From: Vanessa cardui
Taxonomy: Eukaryota; Arthropoda; Insecta; Lepidoptera; Nymphalidae
Direction: 5' to 3'
Assembly (NCBI RefSeq): GCF_905220365.1
Contig: NC_061139.1
Span: 12,113,001 to 12,177,000, forward strand
DNA: 64,000 nt
Shown here: positions 45,963 through 56,819 of the stretch, piece by piece
How positions within the stretch are numbered: the stretch's first letter is position 1
Layout: every line of letters starts with the position of its first letter
Notes under the pieces: generated by a model
What the model was told of the DNA's origin: nothing
The model's database searches: none
The model's input: the letters and a program-made list of their open reading frames with translations, nothing else
Translations under genes and position numbers: made by a program

Positions 45963-46255
45963 AAAACCTTTCGCTTAACATCTTAACCTTAAAAGCTTCC
46001 AGTTGTGTGTTTTTTAATATATTTATCTATTAATTGGACTTCTGAGTACAAGGTATAAAAACATAGTTTTAAAACTAATATATTATGTTGATAAACCTCT
46101 TTTTTTATATATGTAGATGGAGTGTCACACTAAAAAAGAACTTAATCAAAAAAACCGACTCTACTTTTTTGTGTATGATAGTTACGTTAGATACTCACCA
46201 AACATCACACTAATTTACTAGAGTATGTATCTGTTTTCTATGCGTTGACAATTTC

Positions 46256-46415
46256 AAATAAAATCAAAATATACTATATTCAAGCAGGCTTTTTAAAGCA
46301 CGTTTGAATCTTCATTTAACAACTATATTAAGAGAAGCTATCATCAGTTCGGAAAGCAAATTCTACTGAAAAGAATAGGCAAGAAAACCTGAAGTTTGAA
46401 CTTTTTCAACATTTA
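46256..46415 (+). repeat. Rep-C copy, first of a tandem pair
   Basis: AATCAAAATATACTATATTC, GTTTGAATCTTCATTTAAC, TTCGGAAAGCAAATTCTAC and CTTTTTCAACATTTAA. Confidence 0.82.
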
Positions 46416-46671
46416 AAATCAAAATCAAATCAATTTTATTCAAGCAAACTTTACAATAAAACGTTTTTGAATCGTCATCAATTAAATACTACCACAGTTT
46501 CGGAAAGCAGCTTCTAGCTCTCACTCCATTCATATAAACAAATTTAAAATGCTATTATTAACAGTAATAAGTGTCCTATCATGGAACCCAAAAAAATACA
46601 ATCATTTTATTTTAATACAATTATATATGTATCTAATATATCCTGCCTGGAAGTCGACCAATATTAATTGA
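46416..46671 (+). repeat. Rep-C copy, second of a tandem pair
   Basis: Begins AAATCAAAATCAAATC without a gap after the previous copy's CATTTAA. Ends CCTGCCTGGAAGTCGACCAATATTAATTG. Confidence 0.84.
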
Positions 46672-46791
46672 CATCTTACAATATACATAATCAAAGTGAT
46701 AGTAAATTAATCAATGAACTCCATGTCAAGCATAGTTTTAAAGTACCTACGTCACAAACTAATATTAACAATTATGCTTTTATTTTTACAG

Positions 46792-46904
46792 GTAAAGACG
46801 GTGATAACTTGGATATCAAAGAGATCACAGGCGAGAATCTTAACCATTTTATAACAAGCCAGCTGCTCCTCGCAGTTTACTCACATCGAAAGCCGAAGCG
46901 TGAT
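46792..46904 (+). CDS. Candidate internal exon of an unrecognised protein
   Basis: An acceptor-like TTTTATTTTTACAG ends at 46791. The open frame then reads GKDGDNLDIKEITGENLNHF followed by a segment ending HRKPKRD, with a possible weak donor GTAATA at 46905. The frame can also be read on to a stop at 46926-46928. GC content and codon choice rise at the acceptor and fall at its end, unlike neighbouring DNA. An upstream in-frame ATG exists at 46668, but the DNA before 46790 looks non-coding and is partly Rep-C. A Hel-D copy begins 16 bp downstream and may truncate it. No family is recognised. Confidence 0.35.
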
Positions 46905-46919
46905 GTAATAATATGTATC

Positions 46920-47140
46920 TCTACATAATAAAAAACAACGTCGCTTCCCGCTTTCTGTACGCTTAGATATTTTAAACTACGCAACGAATTTTGATGCAAT
47001 TTTCATCAATAAACAGATTGATTCAAAACTAACGTATAAAAGCATATAAAATGAACATAATTACAAAGATTAAACTTTTCCTAGTTAAAAAAAGAAACGA
47101 AGAATTCAATTATACGAAGTTGACGGGACGGTAGTTAGTA
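46920..47140 (+). mobile_element. Hel-D copy, diverged
   Basis: CTACATAATAAAAAACAACG-TCGC at the start, CTACGCAACGAATTTTGATG, and a decayed GACGGGACGGTAGTTAGT end. Confidence 0.75.
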
Positions 47141-47218
47141 GTCAATGTAAATAGATAATTTAATTTCTTTGACAAATCTACTAAATAGTATTGAAATATT
47201 CACAATCAATTTTTTTAA

Positions 47219-47393
47219 TCTATACTATTATGAAAAGTCGAAAGTATCTCTGTATTTCCATCTGTTTTCACGGCAAAAATACTGAAACGAATTTGATATA
47301 GATAGCTATGAAACAAGCTAAGCTAAGGAAAGACACTTGCTTTTTGTGGCTAACACATGACGACCTCTAAACCGCGAGTATAGCAGCGGGGAG

Positions 47394-47395
<2 letters not shown>
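47219..47395 (+). mobile_element. Hel-E copy, diverged
   Basis: TCTATACTATTATGAAAAGTC, ACTGAAACGAATTTGATATAG, AAGGAAAGACACTTGC and ACCGCGAGTATAGCAGCGGG. The GC-rich right end is followed at once by a TA microsatellite. Confidence 0.7.

Positions 47396-47424
<29 letters not shown>
47396..47424. repeat. (TA)n microsatellite
   Basis: About 14 uninterrupted TA units. Confidence 0.95.
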
Positions 47425-47427
<3 letters not shown>

Positions 47428-48036
47428 ACTACAAGGAGTAATATAATAATTTGACATATGACCAAATTTATTTTGACACTGCACGAGTATGAATAAAATG
47501 TAATCCTGCTATATAACCTCACCAATGTGGGAATGTATGTTGTAACGTTAGCCTTCAAGGTCATTTATAACCTACAGAAAAGGATAGGTTAATACCATAT
47601 TTTTTATCTGTGATAGGTCTTATAGTACCATTGACGGAATAACCAATAAATAATTCATAGTAATAATAGCAGATTAATCCAAAGGCCAAACTTCGATATC
47701 ACGATTGGCCCCCAAAGTATTATAGTTTAAGGACAAACATGAAATACCTTCGTATATAGACCAAAGTTATAAACGCTTACAACAGGATCATAATATAATA
47801 TAATACCTTAATTAGAAAAAAAGTCATTAACATTGCATATTATTTTTTATCCTTAGGTATGAAGGAACTATTTATAAAATAAGATCTCATTTTTTTTTCA
47901 CTATAATTAGGATATTTTTTTAAATGAGAAAACCAACTTCAACTTTTATTTTATTGGGGAAATTTTAAATAAAATTCGAGCTCAATAAATAATTTCATCC
48001 CGTATTTATCACCCTTACGGATGATAAGTTTTCAAA
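47425..48036. other. No gene
   Basis: AT-rich. Nothing recognised. Confidence 0.5.
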
Positions 48037-48357
48037 TCAGTACACAACAACAACAACAACAGCCTGTAAATTCCCACTGCTGGGCTAAAGGCCTCCTCTC
48101 CCTTTGAGGAGAAGGTTTGGAACATATTCCGCCACGCTGTTCCAATGCAGGTTGGTGGAATGCACATGTGGCAGAATTTCTATGAAATTTGTCACATACA
48201 GGTTTCCTCACGATGTTTTCCTTCACCGCAGAGCACGAGATGAATTATAAAGACAAATTAAGCACATGAATCAGCGGTGCTTGCCTGGGTTTAACCCGCA
48301 ATCATCGGTTAAGATGCACGCGTTCTTACCACTGGGCCCTCTCGATTCAGTACACAA
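48037..48357 (-). mobile_element. SINE-1, full length with 11-bp target duplication
   Basis: The element spans 48048-48346, flanked by TCAGTACACAA at 48037-48047 and 48347-48357. (CAA)n tail, full body, B box with one base lost (GGGTTTAACCCGC) and A box CTTACCACTGGGCC. The perfect flank duplication argues for a young insertion even though the promoter boxes have already changed. Confidence 0.95.
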
Positions 48358-49633
48358 ATGAGGCAAATACTGTTAAATGTAACAAATATCAATTTAAGTA
48401 GACCCGGAGGCAATCTACCAATATCACAGACCATTTAACACTTAACAATGAATACATTGAATATTCATGTTAAATAGTTTTATAGTTTTAAAAAATGAGG
48501 TTTTTTATACCACACAGTGATGAAAATGATTCAACAGGCCAACTACTTCGAAGGGCTTTCTTAAATAAAAAAATTATATTGTAAGTTCTAAGTAGGATAT
48601 TTATTTAAGATTATGTAACCAATGAAAAATGTCCCAACATATAATATCCGCTCCTTAAAAGAGATGAACTTCTGAATTTCTCACGAATATAATTTGACAC
48701 ATTCGATTCGAGTATCCGAGCGTTTTTATTTGGCTTTTTTCTTCATAAACCCGATTTAAAAAACCACAGACTACATAATAGTCAAACGTATTTACAAATA
48801 TATACAAATTGAAAGCGATCTTGATTACAAAATAAACGTAAAAATGTATAGCTTGTCCCTTGCTCTATTTTTTTTAATCTTCTATTGTGAGCGCCATTTT
48901 GTTTTTGTCAATTAACATGGTGTTAGGTCAACAACAATGGAAATAAAGTATCTCAAAGAAGCTTTAATTCCTGGGTTACAATTAAATTTCATACTAAATT
49001 TTATCAAAAATACAGATTATTATTTTCACCGTGTGATTTATTTTTTGTTTAAATTGTATTTGATACAAGGTATTATATTCGAAAATTATTTATTTGTAAT
49101 TTTTGGTCTGGTAACATACAATTCCATTTTAATTAAAAAGTTTTAAACCAATACGTCAAACGTTAAACCACACTTATTTATTTTTAATATCGCAAATATT
49201 AATTAAATTTACTAATCGATTTAATGGAGGTTAAAACCGAGATTAAAATATTGTATAAAACAACTATAATTAAACGAAGCTTTCACTACATTTACTGGGA
49301 AAGTAATTAAGTGGTGTTTCTTGAAGAAATTCTAAAAGATTTTTCTTTACTTAGGCTACCGAGACTTAAAAGGTGCTATTATGTTGACCATGAAGGTTCT
49401 TTAACAACGGGAAGTCTGCGTTCTTAAAATATATGAAAAAAACATTGTATAAGATTTCAAAACGATATATATTTTTGTCTTAATGTTTTTATGCGATGAA
49501 TACATAATATTTTAATGCAATACGAGTTAATATTCCAAGGTCACGTGTAAGCTCAATGGTGCTTCTATCTGGGACACGATATCGATGCAATATTTGCATT
49601 ATATCTTACTAACATCAGTAATATATTATATAA
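48358..49633. other. No gene; AT-rich non-coding
   Basis: A plus-strand frame of 69 codons (48937-49146) is Phe/Ile/Tyr-rich with no recognised motif and is not called. Confidence 0.5.
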
Positions 49634-50255
49634 TTACATAGTGTAAAGTCGCTTACCGCTATCAGTCCTTATTTAAAATTACGGAATGCATTTTGATGCG
49701 CTTTTTTTAATTGAAAGTCTTTCGAGAGGATGATTTTTGTATAATAATATATGGACAATATTAAGTATATTATTAGTTGTTGTTACAAACACTGGTAATT
49801 TTTTTTTTATTCACTTTGTTGCACAACTATTTAACAAAAAATAAATTGAGCAAAAGGCGGGCTTAAAGCTATATAGCCTTATCTACCAGCCAACCTTAGC
49901 ACGTGCAAGAAAGAGCGAACAGTAGATGCATAAAGCCATCCTTATATTGAATTACACTATACAAATACACACATACATACATATATATACACACATACAT
50001 ATATATCATATATATATATATATAAACATACACATACTTACATAAATATATATTATAAATATATACATATAACATACATTTAATAATATACTAATGATAA
50101 AGTAACAAAAAGTTAAAAATTAATTATTAGTTAATTAAAATTAGTTTAGTCCAATTATAATTGTAGATGCGTCTAATGTAATGGCGTAAATAAATAATTC
50201 TGTAGTATATTTAGTATCAGTATAGCACCCGTGCGAAGCCGAGTCAGGTCGCTAG
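49634..50255 (+). mobile_element. Hel-D interrupted by a retroelement fragment
   Basis: The left part (49634-49800) runs from TACATAGTGTAAAGTCGC to CACTGGTAATTT. The right part (50158-50255) resumes with ATAATTGTAGATGCGTCTAATG and ends GCGAAGCCGAGTCAGGTCGCTAGT. The break falls inside the CACTGATAATTTTAGAAG block of intact copies. Confidence 0.85.
49800..50158 (-). mobile_element. Inserted LINE-like fragment with microsatellite
   Basis: Begins with a T run (a minus-strand A tail), contains AAAAGGCGGGCTTAAAGC and CTACCAGCCAACCTTAGCAC, a pattern like the 3' ends of lepidopteran non-LTR elements, and then a long CA/TA-rich tract (49967-50080). Assignment is by resemblance only. Confidence 0.5.
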
Positions 50256-50454
50256 TATATTAATATAAGAGATACTATGTGTAAAGTGGGCAACAGATAT
50301 TAAAATACAGGCGGAACTAGAAATATGAGCTATCGCTCTCAGCCTCCATTAAACTGGTATAGGATATCGCGTCTAGGAACAATGCTTCGAAAATAAAACC
50401 ATAACTGTGACGTGAGTTGGTTATTTCTAAAGTCTGAACTGTGTAGTTCCATTT

Positions 50455-50735
50455 TTAACCGACTTTTAAAAAAGGAGGTTATCAGTTCGACATGTATGTA
50501 ACATTGTTAGAATCGAATTGTATTGAGTATGATGGATCACATTTAGGCTTCCAAGCACGTGTAATTAATTTCGTGAGTGTATGTTTGTTTGTCCACGAAT
50601 TTCTCGAAAACTAAAAGTCGTATGGAGATAATCATTTTTAATTTAAGTTAGATACACTTCAACTTAGGGAACAGTGCAAGTTTCATTAAAATCGGTTAAG
50701 TAGTATCAGAGATATTTTTCTTTTTTAGTTCACTA
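50455..50735 (+). repeat. Lepidopteran CCGACTTTTAAAAAAGGAGG repeat
   Basis: Opens ACCGACTTTTAAAAAAGGAGG-TTATCAGTTCG, contains GAATTTCTCGAAAACTAAAAG and CATTAAAATCGGTTAAGTAG. This is a repeat shared widely among Lepidoptera, with no coding frame. Confidence 0.65.
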
Positions 50736-50858
50736 GCTGTTTTTAATTTTGAAGTTGATTTAATTGTTTTATTTCATGTTATCACATCTCTCAAATAATT
50801 GAGTTCCGTAACTTGTTGTATCGTTACTGTGAATGATTGTGCTATTTTTTGTAACTAG

Positions 50859-51018
50859 TTAGGTACCACCAAGTCAAACAGACAGATTTTTGTTCCCAAG
50901 GTTGGCACGACATTGGCAATGTAAGGAATGGTTAATATTGCTAACAGCGCCAATGCTTAATTGTCGTACACCTGCCATCAAGAGGTCCATATGATTGTAC
51001 ATCTACAAATCATAAAAA
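50859..51018 (+). repeat. Rep-B with internal deletion
   Basis: AGGTACCACCAAGTCAAACAG, TTCCCAAGGTTGGCACG, ATGTAAGGAATGGTTAATAT and CTGCCATCAAGAGGTCCATATG. Confidence 0.75.
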
Positions 51019-51229
51019 CATTGCATTATAGAATTCCGATTTTAAGCTAAGCTTGTGTTTATCAGAGCAATTACATACATAAAAAAACAGCATCTGACTT
51101 AATGACGAATAAAAGTAATATTAATTAACAATATATAAACACACATATCGTGACATTTTTAACTTTGCCATTTCGTAAATTCAAATCTTTTATAAAAAAT
51201 ACATTGGTAAAAAAGGCATATTATTCGAT

Positions 51230-51483
51230 ACAAGATTTTGTAGATGATAAAAAAGCGTTGAATTAATACCTGCTGACTTCCAGCCAGGATATATTAATTT
51301 ACATAATTGTATTAACTAACATGACTGTATTTTTTTAAATGTTGAAAAAGAGTAACTACTGAGTTTCTAGCCGGTTCTTCTCGGTAGAATCTAGTTTCCG
51401 AACCGGTGGTAGCTTCACTTAATTGTTAAATGACGATTCAAAAGTGCTTATAAAAGCCCACTTGAATAAAGTTTATTTATTTT
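51230..51483 (-). repeat. Rep-C, near full length
   Basis: GATACAAGATTTTGTAGATG, CCTGCTGACTTCCAGCCAGG, CTAGCCGGTTCTTCTCGG and AAAAGCCCACTTGAATAAAG. Confidence 0.92.
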
Positions 51484-51942
51484 GCACATAGAAAACTGAC
51501 CACTTATCACCATGAAAATATTCATATTTGGAACGTCTTAAAAAATATAAATTCATTAATTATAATGGTTACCCTACTTAATAATAAATGTTGTTTAATT
51601 TGTTTATTAACGCTTGAATAATTCTTTTTAATTACACTTCAAAGTAATTACCTGACTGTGCTGTTTCCTCCCTATTTGGGCCTGTTTCATCTCATTTTTA
51701 GGGCACGACCCTTCGTTATTAAAAACGGGACTATGACGGAGCATATTTTAAAGTTTTGCCATTTTAATTTTCTTCCTCCGTCTCAATAGAGAAGTTTCTT
51801 TGGAACTTTCTATATTATATTTCATTAATAAACTATTGATCAAAGAATTGATATTGTAATCGCTTCTTATTTAAATAGACATAAAGGGAAATCTTTTATA
51901 ATTGGAGTAAATAATTACAATAATACGTTTTTTTTTTAATTT
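51484..51942. other. No gene
   Basis: Nothing recognised. Confidence 0.5.
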
Positions 51943-52216
51943 ATTTTTTTTATAGCAAATGGACCAACTGATGGTAAGTGGTCAACATTACCCATAGACA
52001 ATGACGCTGTAAGTAATATTAACTATTCCTTAATTTGTCAATGCGCCACTAACCTTGGGAACTAAGATGTTATGTCCCTTGTGCCTGTAGTTGTACTGGC
52101 TCACTCACCCTTCAAATCGAAACACAACAATACTGAGTACTGTTGCTTGGCGGTAGAATAATTGATGAGTGGGTGGTACCTACCCAGACGGGCTCGCACA
52201 AAGTCCTACCACCAAG
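51943..52216 (-). repeat. Rep-B copy
   Basis: T run then TATAGCAAATGGACCAACTG (short deletion near the tail), all internal blocks, and GGGCTCGCACAAAGTCCTAC at the end. Confidence 0.9.
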
Positions 52217-52571
52217 GAATTTATTATTTATTATCTTTACAGTCTATCGAATCTAGGAAGACAAAAAGAGGTACGTTCAAATTAAGGTACACGCACACTA
52301 GTAAAGAAGAATTAATTTTTACGATTGTCAAGCGTAGCTGTCACACACACAAAGGTAACACAGTTGGTTCGTTTGTTTTAATTATTTTGTAATACGACAC
52401 ACAATAATCTAAGGGTACCGCGTCACACACACACATACACAAAAACGTCATACTGTTTGCCGTTACGACACACGATTCGGTTTACTAAAATTCAAATAAA
52501 GAACACTTACACATAATACGACTTACATATGAATATCATCCTTCAATAGTATTATTAAATGTTTAAAAAAC
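52217..52571. other. No gene; CA-rich stretches
   Basis: ACACGCACAC (52290), CACACACACA (52347) and CACACACACACATACAC (52424) punctuate otherwise plain sequence. Confidence 0.5.
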
Positions 52572-52979
52572 CTGAGGGCCTAGCCAAGTTACATTCGTTT
52601 CATATCGAATCTCTTTCTACAATCGTTAACGCTTCGGCGTAAGCGATTATAGAAAACGATAAGTTGCTAGCCAAATTGACACGCCTGAGTCGATCGCTCA
52701 TTCTACAATGAACTTAGAAAAAACCTACACTTTAATCTATGGTTAGCGTTCTTACTAACGTCAAATTAACATCAAAGTTGCATTTGTAAACTTTATACGA
52801 AAGATAAACTCTTGTTTTAATTTGAAATTTGGAAGAATTTGTGATAAAATAATAAGTAAATAAAGTAGGGTGGGTGCATGTAATTAGTAATTCCTTTATG
52901 ACAATATTCCATTGCGGAACGTAATTTAACATTACTGTGACTCGAAATTATATATTATTATCCTCATTAAGAATAAAAG

Positions 52980-53400
52980 ATACCTTAAATGGTGTGATAA
53001 CTTTTATAGAATGGAATATAAATCTTAAGCAAGCCCAGAAGAATTTGCAGCTTTATTGCATTCATGGAAAGGTACGATAATTATTAGTTATTTCATAAAT
53101 ATCTTTCTTTATTTGAAAATTTCTAATACTTGAAAGTTTGAAACATAAACAATGATGTGATATGCGACACGAACTAATATTACCATTTACAAAACAAACA
53201 AAACATAATTGTATTTTATTTTTTACTTATTCAATATACGCTTTACTTTTCTAATAGTTTTAACTTGTTCTAGTTATGGCAATATAACGAGGCCCCAGCA
53301 AGAGACTCAAGGCCGAATTAAAACAGACTGACTGTGGCTGGAATTAGAAGAATTATTAAGCTTCATGTGTGTGGAGTATTAACAAAGTTAAAAGAAAAAA
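52980..53400 (+). pseudogene. Possible remains of the element's second ORF
   Basis: Slightly GC-richer islands at 53030-53075 (ending GGAAAG|GTACGA, donor-like) and 53274-53350 (after TTGTTCTAG, acceptor-like) suggest two exon remnants. Autonomous Harbinger elements usually carry a Myb/SANT-type DNA-binding protein beside the transposase. No Myb motif could be recognised, so this is inference from position and splice-like sites. Confidence 0.2.
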
Positions 53401-54049
53401 TGTTGAAAAACCTTATGGCATAAAAACCACTGTAAAATTATCATTTTACAGTTTTCTATTATTATCATTAATTGACTTCATTGTAATCAATCAGTTATGA
53501 GTTTCTTGCTTTGTATGTTGATTTTTTAATTTGTGAAATTCTTTTTTGTAATATATAAGAAATCCTATTTTACCTGCATTTTTTTATTTTTGTCCTTATG
53601 TACATACCTCTACTAAATTATATATATATTTTTTAATAATAGATTTAGTTTGATTATAAATGTAAATGTTTTCATTTATATAATAAAAAAATTGGTTGTA
53701 ATAATAAATTTGTTTTATTATTAAATACATTACATTCAAAATAAAAACTGGACCTGTTTAAAATACAATCACTATACTTATTATTAATAAATACAATGAA
53801 TAACTTATTATTTAGATAAGATTAATTAAGTAAAAAGTACATAAAAAGTTAATTTATAATTAGGAAATGTAAAATAAAATCATATTAGAGGTTAAATAAA
53901 GTAACTATATCCTATTCAATAAACAACTTAGCATGGCTATTCTTAAGATTCACTTTGGTTACCTACAAAGGCAATGGGTGTGGGATCTTGCATAATTTTA
54001 TCATCTCCATTATCATATGCAGCGGTAAGTGGTTGGGGTGGTGGTAAGA

Positions 54050-55040
54050 CTTTGTTGCAAAGCTATGTCTTATAATACACAACATGCCATTTTAAATTTT
54101 GATAGCTACATGAGGACAATAGTGAAGAACCCTGTCTCTAAAGCAAAGATCTCCACTGTGCTTTGAGTAATACAAAACAGCACTCTTGAACTTGCACATG
54201 CATTTGAGTGTATCTTCCCTAAAGTCATGAACGGCATTGAGGATAGTTGTCATCGGCCAAGGGTGTTGTGGATATCCAGACTCACCTGAAAATTAGTTTA
54301 AAATTTTAGTTAGTCACAAGTAAACTGCTATAGATTGGATGTATGACACCGGAAGAGTCAAGTTTCTTAATAACCTTGTAAATTAAAATGTTATGTTTAT
54401 TAAATGCACTTGATAATTTAAATATTGTAATGTTTAATATTTACTCTTATAAATGCTGTATCTTGTTGAGTTTTCCTATACATGATCCATTTTTCTATGA
54501 TAGCAGTGGTTCAAAGCATTAAAAACTTCTAATGCATGTATAATCCATTGGGCAAGATGATTGACACCATCATTTCGCTGATCCTTTAGTTAGAAAACTA
54601 AAAGTGCACGGCACCTACAAAAACACAAAAATTAAGGAAATTAAATTTATGATAGACATGTCCAATAAAACGATATACTATATTATAGAATATTTAATAT
54701 TGCAATATTTAGTAGTTTTTTGTATTTATGATATTATTAATATATATTTATGTACACAAGATATAGAATAATATATATAAATATATACTTAATAATATGT
54801 CGCACACTTCACTAGAGTGAATGAGTTCATTATTACATGAGTAAGTGTTGCGACTGCTGATAGTCCATAATAATTATAAAAAAATATCAGTCAGATTATT
54901 AATCACTTACCTTAACTTTAGAAGGAATTTCTTTTGTTCCTTTTAACGAAATCTTGTGTCGTATCGTTCACGACAAAGGGCTTCGAAAATAGTTTTATCC
55001 AGCCGAAAGTATTTTCTTCTTGCACTGATGATTTATGTTT
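54050..55040 (-). pseudogene. Harbinger-type transposase, broken
   Basis: Three regions, read on the minus strand. Near 55025-54985, YFRLDKTIFEALC matches the N-terminal FRLSxxTFxxLC of PIF/Harbinger transposases; after a frameshift, EIPSKVKV leads to a GTAAGT donor at 54905-54910. From an acceptor TTTTCAG (exon starts 54285), ESGYPQHPWPMTT matches the GDxGYPxxPWLLTP motif, with Glu where the catalytic Asp is usual. Near 54130-54075, VLHYCPHVAIKI, a stop, then in the next frame ACCVL, match the terminal YxPxxAxKIINACxVLHN. The catalytic Glu region is scrambled. Several frameshifts and stops make it a pseudogene. Confidence 0.75.
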
Positions 55041-55481
55041 TTTTTGCGCCTAAGCCGCACTTTTTCATTACGAGCACACCACAACATATTTAAATTTATG
55101 CATTAAAAAGGTAAAAATGGTTTTAAAATTAGGTTTAATAAACAAAACACTTGTCGGTCATCATATAAGACGCCATTTTTTAGCGTTAACTATTGGGTCT
55201 TAAAGATCGCTTAGTTATCGATCAAAATCTTCGAAATCTATTCGTCCGCGCTTGTCAAAACTGCAACTTGGCTACCATTTTGTATGGAGTTAGCGATTAT
55301 CGTTGTAGAAACGATTACATTCAATTCTATCACTTTGAACGATTGTCAACTTGTCTACGACTTTTCTATTCGTTTGTTTTGACCACGTGACTTAGCGTTG
55401 AGATGACGTCATGCCCATACATTTGTTTAGTTTTCTATTAGCGATTACGATTGTAGAATGTCAACTTGGCTAAGCCCTCTG

Positions 55482-55906
55482 ATGTCATAAATCTGTCGAT
55501 ATTGTAATCCATCGATGCTTTATTATCGATAAACATTAATATTGCATATGTTAACAGGCAATGTAACAGTTTGTTTGAAAAAACACACCCAACTTACACT
55601 ACCATTACTACTCGTAAAGATTTATAAGTGACGGACAAACACACGCCGAATATATGTAACGTGAAGTTTACGTAACGCTAGCGTGAGGCGGTAGCGTGTT
55701 ACACGCATTTAACGATGTGGTGTGTGGTACGAAGGAGGTAATAACAGCGGATTAATCTGCGTACACCAATACACCAAAATGACACAGCTCGATAAAATGC
55801 ATTGACATTGCTGAAGCGATTTTGAACTATGCTTTAATGTAAATTTTTACAAACTTCTAAGAGTGTATTTAAAAAAATTTAATTAACATGGTTGTTTTTA
55901 TTATGA
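55482..55906. other. No gene
   Basis: A GC-richer spot at 55660-55740 with GTAACGCTAGCGTGAGGCGG-type near-repeats is not explained. Confidence 0.4.
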
Positions 55907-56036
55907 CAGTTATTTAAAACGGGATACTTACCATGTTTTTTTTTATTTACATTTCAACCCACAAACTTTAGCCTCACGAACAATGTCCACCAAATAAAAA
56001 TGAGAAACATGGTAAATATCCCGTTTTAAATAACTG
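55907..56036. mobile_element. 130-bp foldback element (MITE-like)
   Basis: The arms 55907-55938 and 56005-56036 are inverted copies that agree at 31 of 32 positions, starting CAGTTATTTAAAACGGGATA. TA follows the right end and GA precedes the left end, which would fit a Tc1/mariner-type TA duplication with one mutated copy. About 66 bp separate the arms. No coding capacity. Confidence 0.85.
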
Positions 56037-56818
56037 TAATATTCTATTTATATTAACCAACATTTATTTTAATTATCTTTTTTTTAATATTTTGACATAG
56101 ACTGTATTTAGACTGTTTTCATATTATCTCATTATTTTTATTAATTTTATGTTTTATTTTATCAATAAACTTTTTCTTATCGTTTTTAAAATTTCCATTT
56201 ATATTTCAATTTCCAATTAAATTTTATAACACCCCTAAAAAAGTACGCAATTACCCAATTACTAATGATGACTTGGTTTATCGCGTATTGTTGTATGTTG
56301 TACTGCTTGTTTGTGTTGTTAAATGAATAAATTATTAAAAAACTGTGTTAATATTAATCCTTTATCTTTTGACATGGAATGCTTTTGTTTCACTTGCAGT
56401 TTAAAAGGGGCATACATGTGAAAAAATCTTTATTAAATACTTATTACTGGTGGACTAAATCTACAAGGTCCGCATATATAATAGGAATTGAGATTATACG
56501 ATTATATGTTTATAATTTACACAGTAATTTATAATTTTAATTATGAATATTAACTGATTTTAATTTACGTCTCAATGTAAATAATCCTTTGATTATTTTC
56601 TGTGACTGTTAATCACGACCAATGACAATTTTTTTGTAAGTAGTCGATAGATATCACTCCTTAACAAAGCTGAAAAAATATATTGTAATGTACCTGTATT
56701 AACATTGAAACATATATCGTTTTATTAGATAAATAGTTTAATTTCCAAATGATTTTTAAACAAATTTACAAAATGTTTAATGTTACAACGAATTCTCTCA
56801 ATGGACTTAAATAACTAT
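56037..56818. other. No gene; AT-rich non-coding
   Basis: Nothing supported. Confidence 0.5.
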
Positions 56819-56819
56819 G

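Larger units (their letters stand above)
52572..55481. mobile_element. PIF/Harbinger DNA transposon, 2.9 kb, decayed
   Basis: The element spans 52575-55478. Its ends are inverted: AGGGCCTAGCCAAGTT on the left and, on the opposite strand, AGGGCTTAGCCAAGTTGACA on the right. CTG at 52572-52574 and 55479-55481 is a 3-bp target duplication. PIF/Harbinger elements make 3-bp duplications, of the CWG or TWA type. Subterminal CTACAATCG...GCGATTA...AGAAAAC motifs occur near both ends. The inside holds a broken minus-strand transposase (54050-55040) and, at 52980-53400 on the plus strand, possible remains of a second gene. It is a former autonomous copy, now inactive. Confidence 0.8.

Noticed and set aside
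47396..47424. TA run as a terminator or origin
   Set aside because: Plain dinucleotide microsatellite next to a mobile element. No supporting context.
44768..48346. The spaced, similar SINE-1 copies as a CRISPR-like array
   Set aside because: The copies are about 300 bp, kilobases apart and carry target duplications. There is no short direct repeat with regular spacers anywhere in the window, and the sequence is eukaryotic in character.
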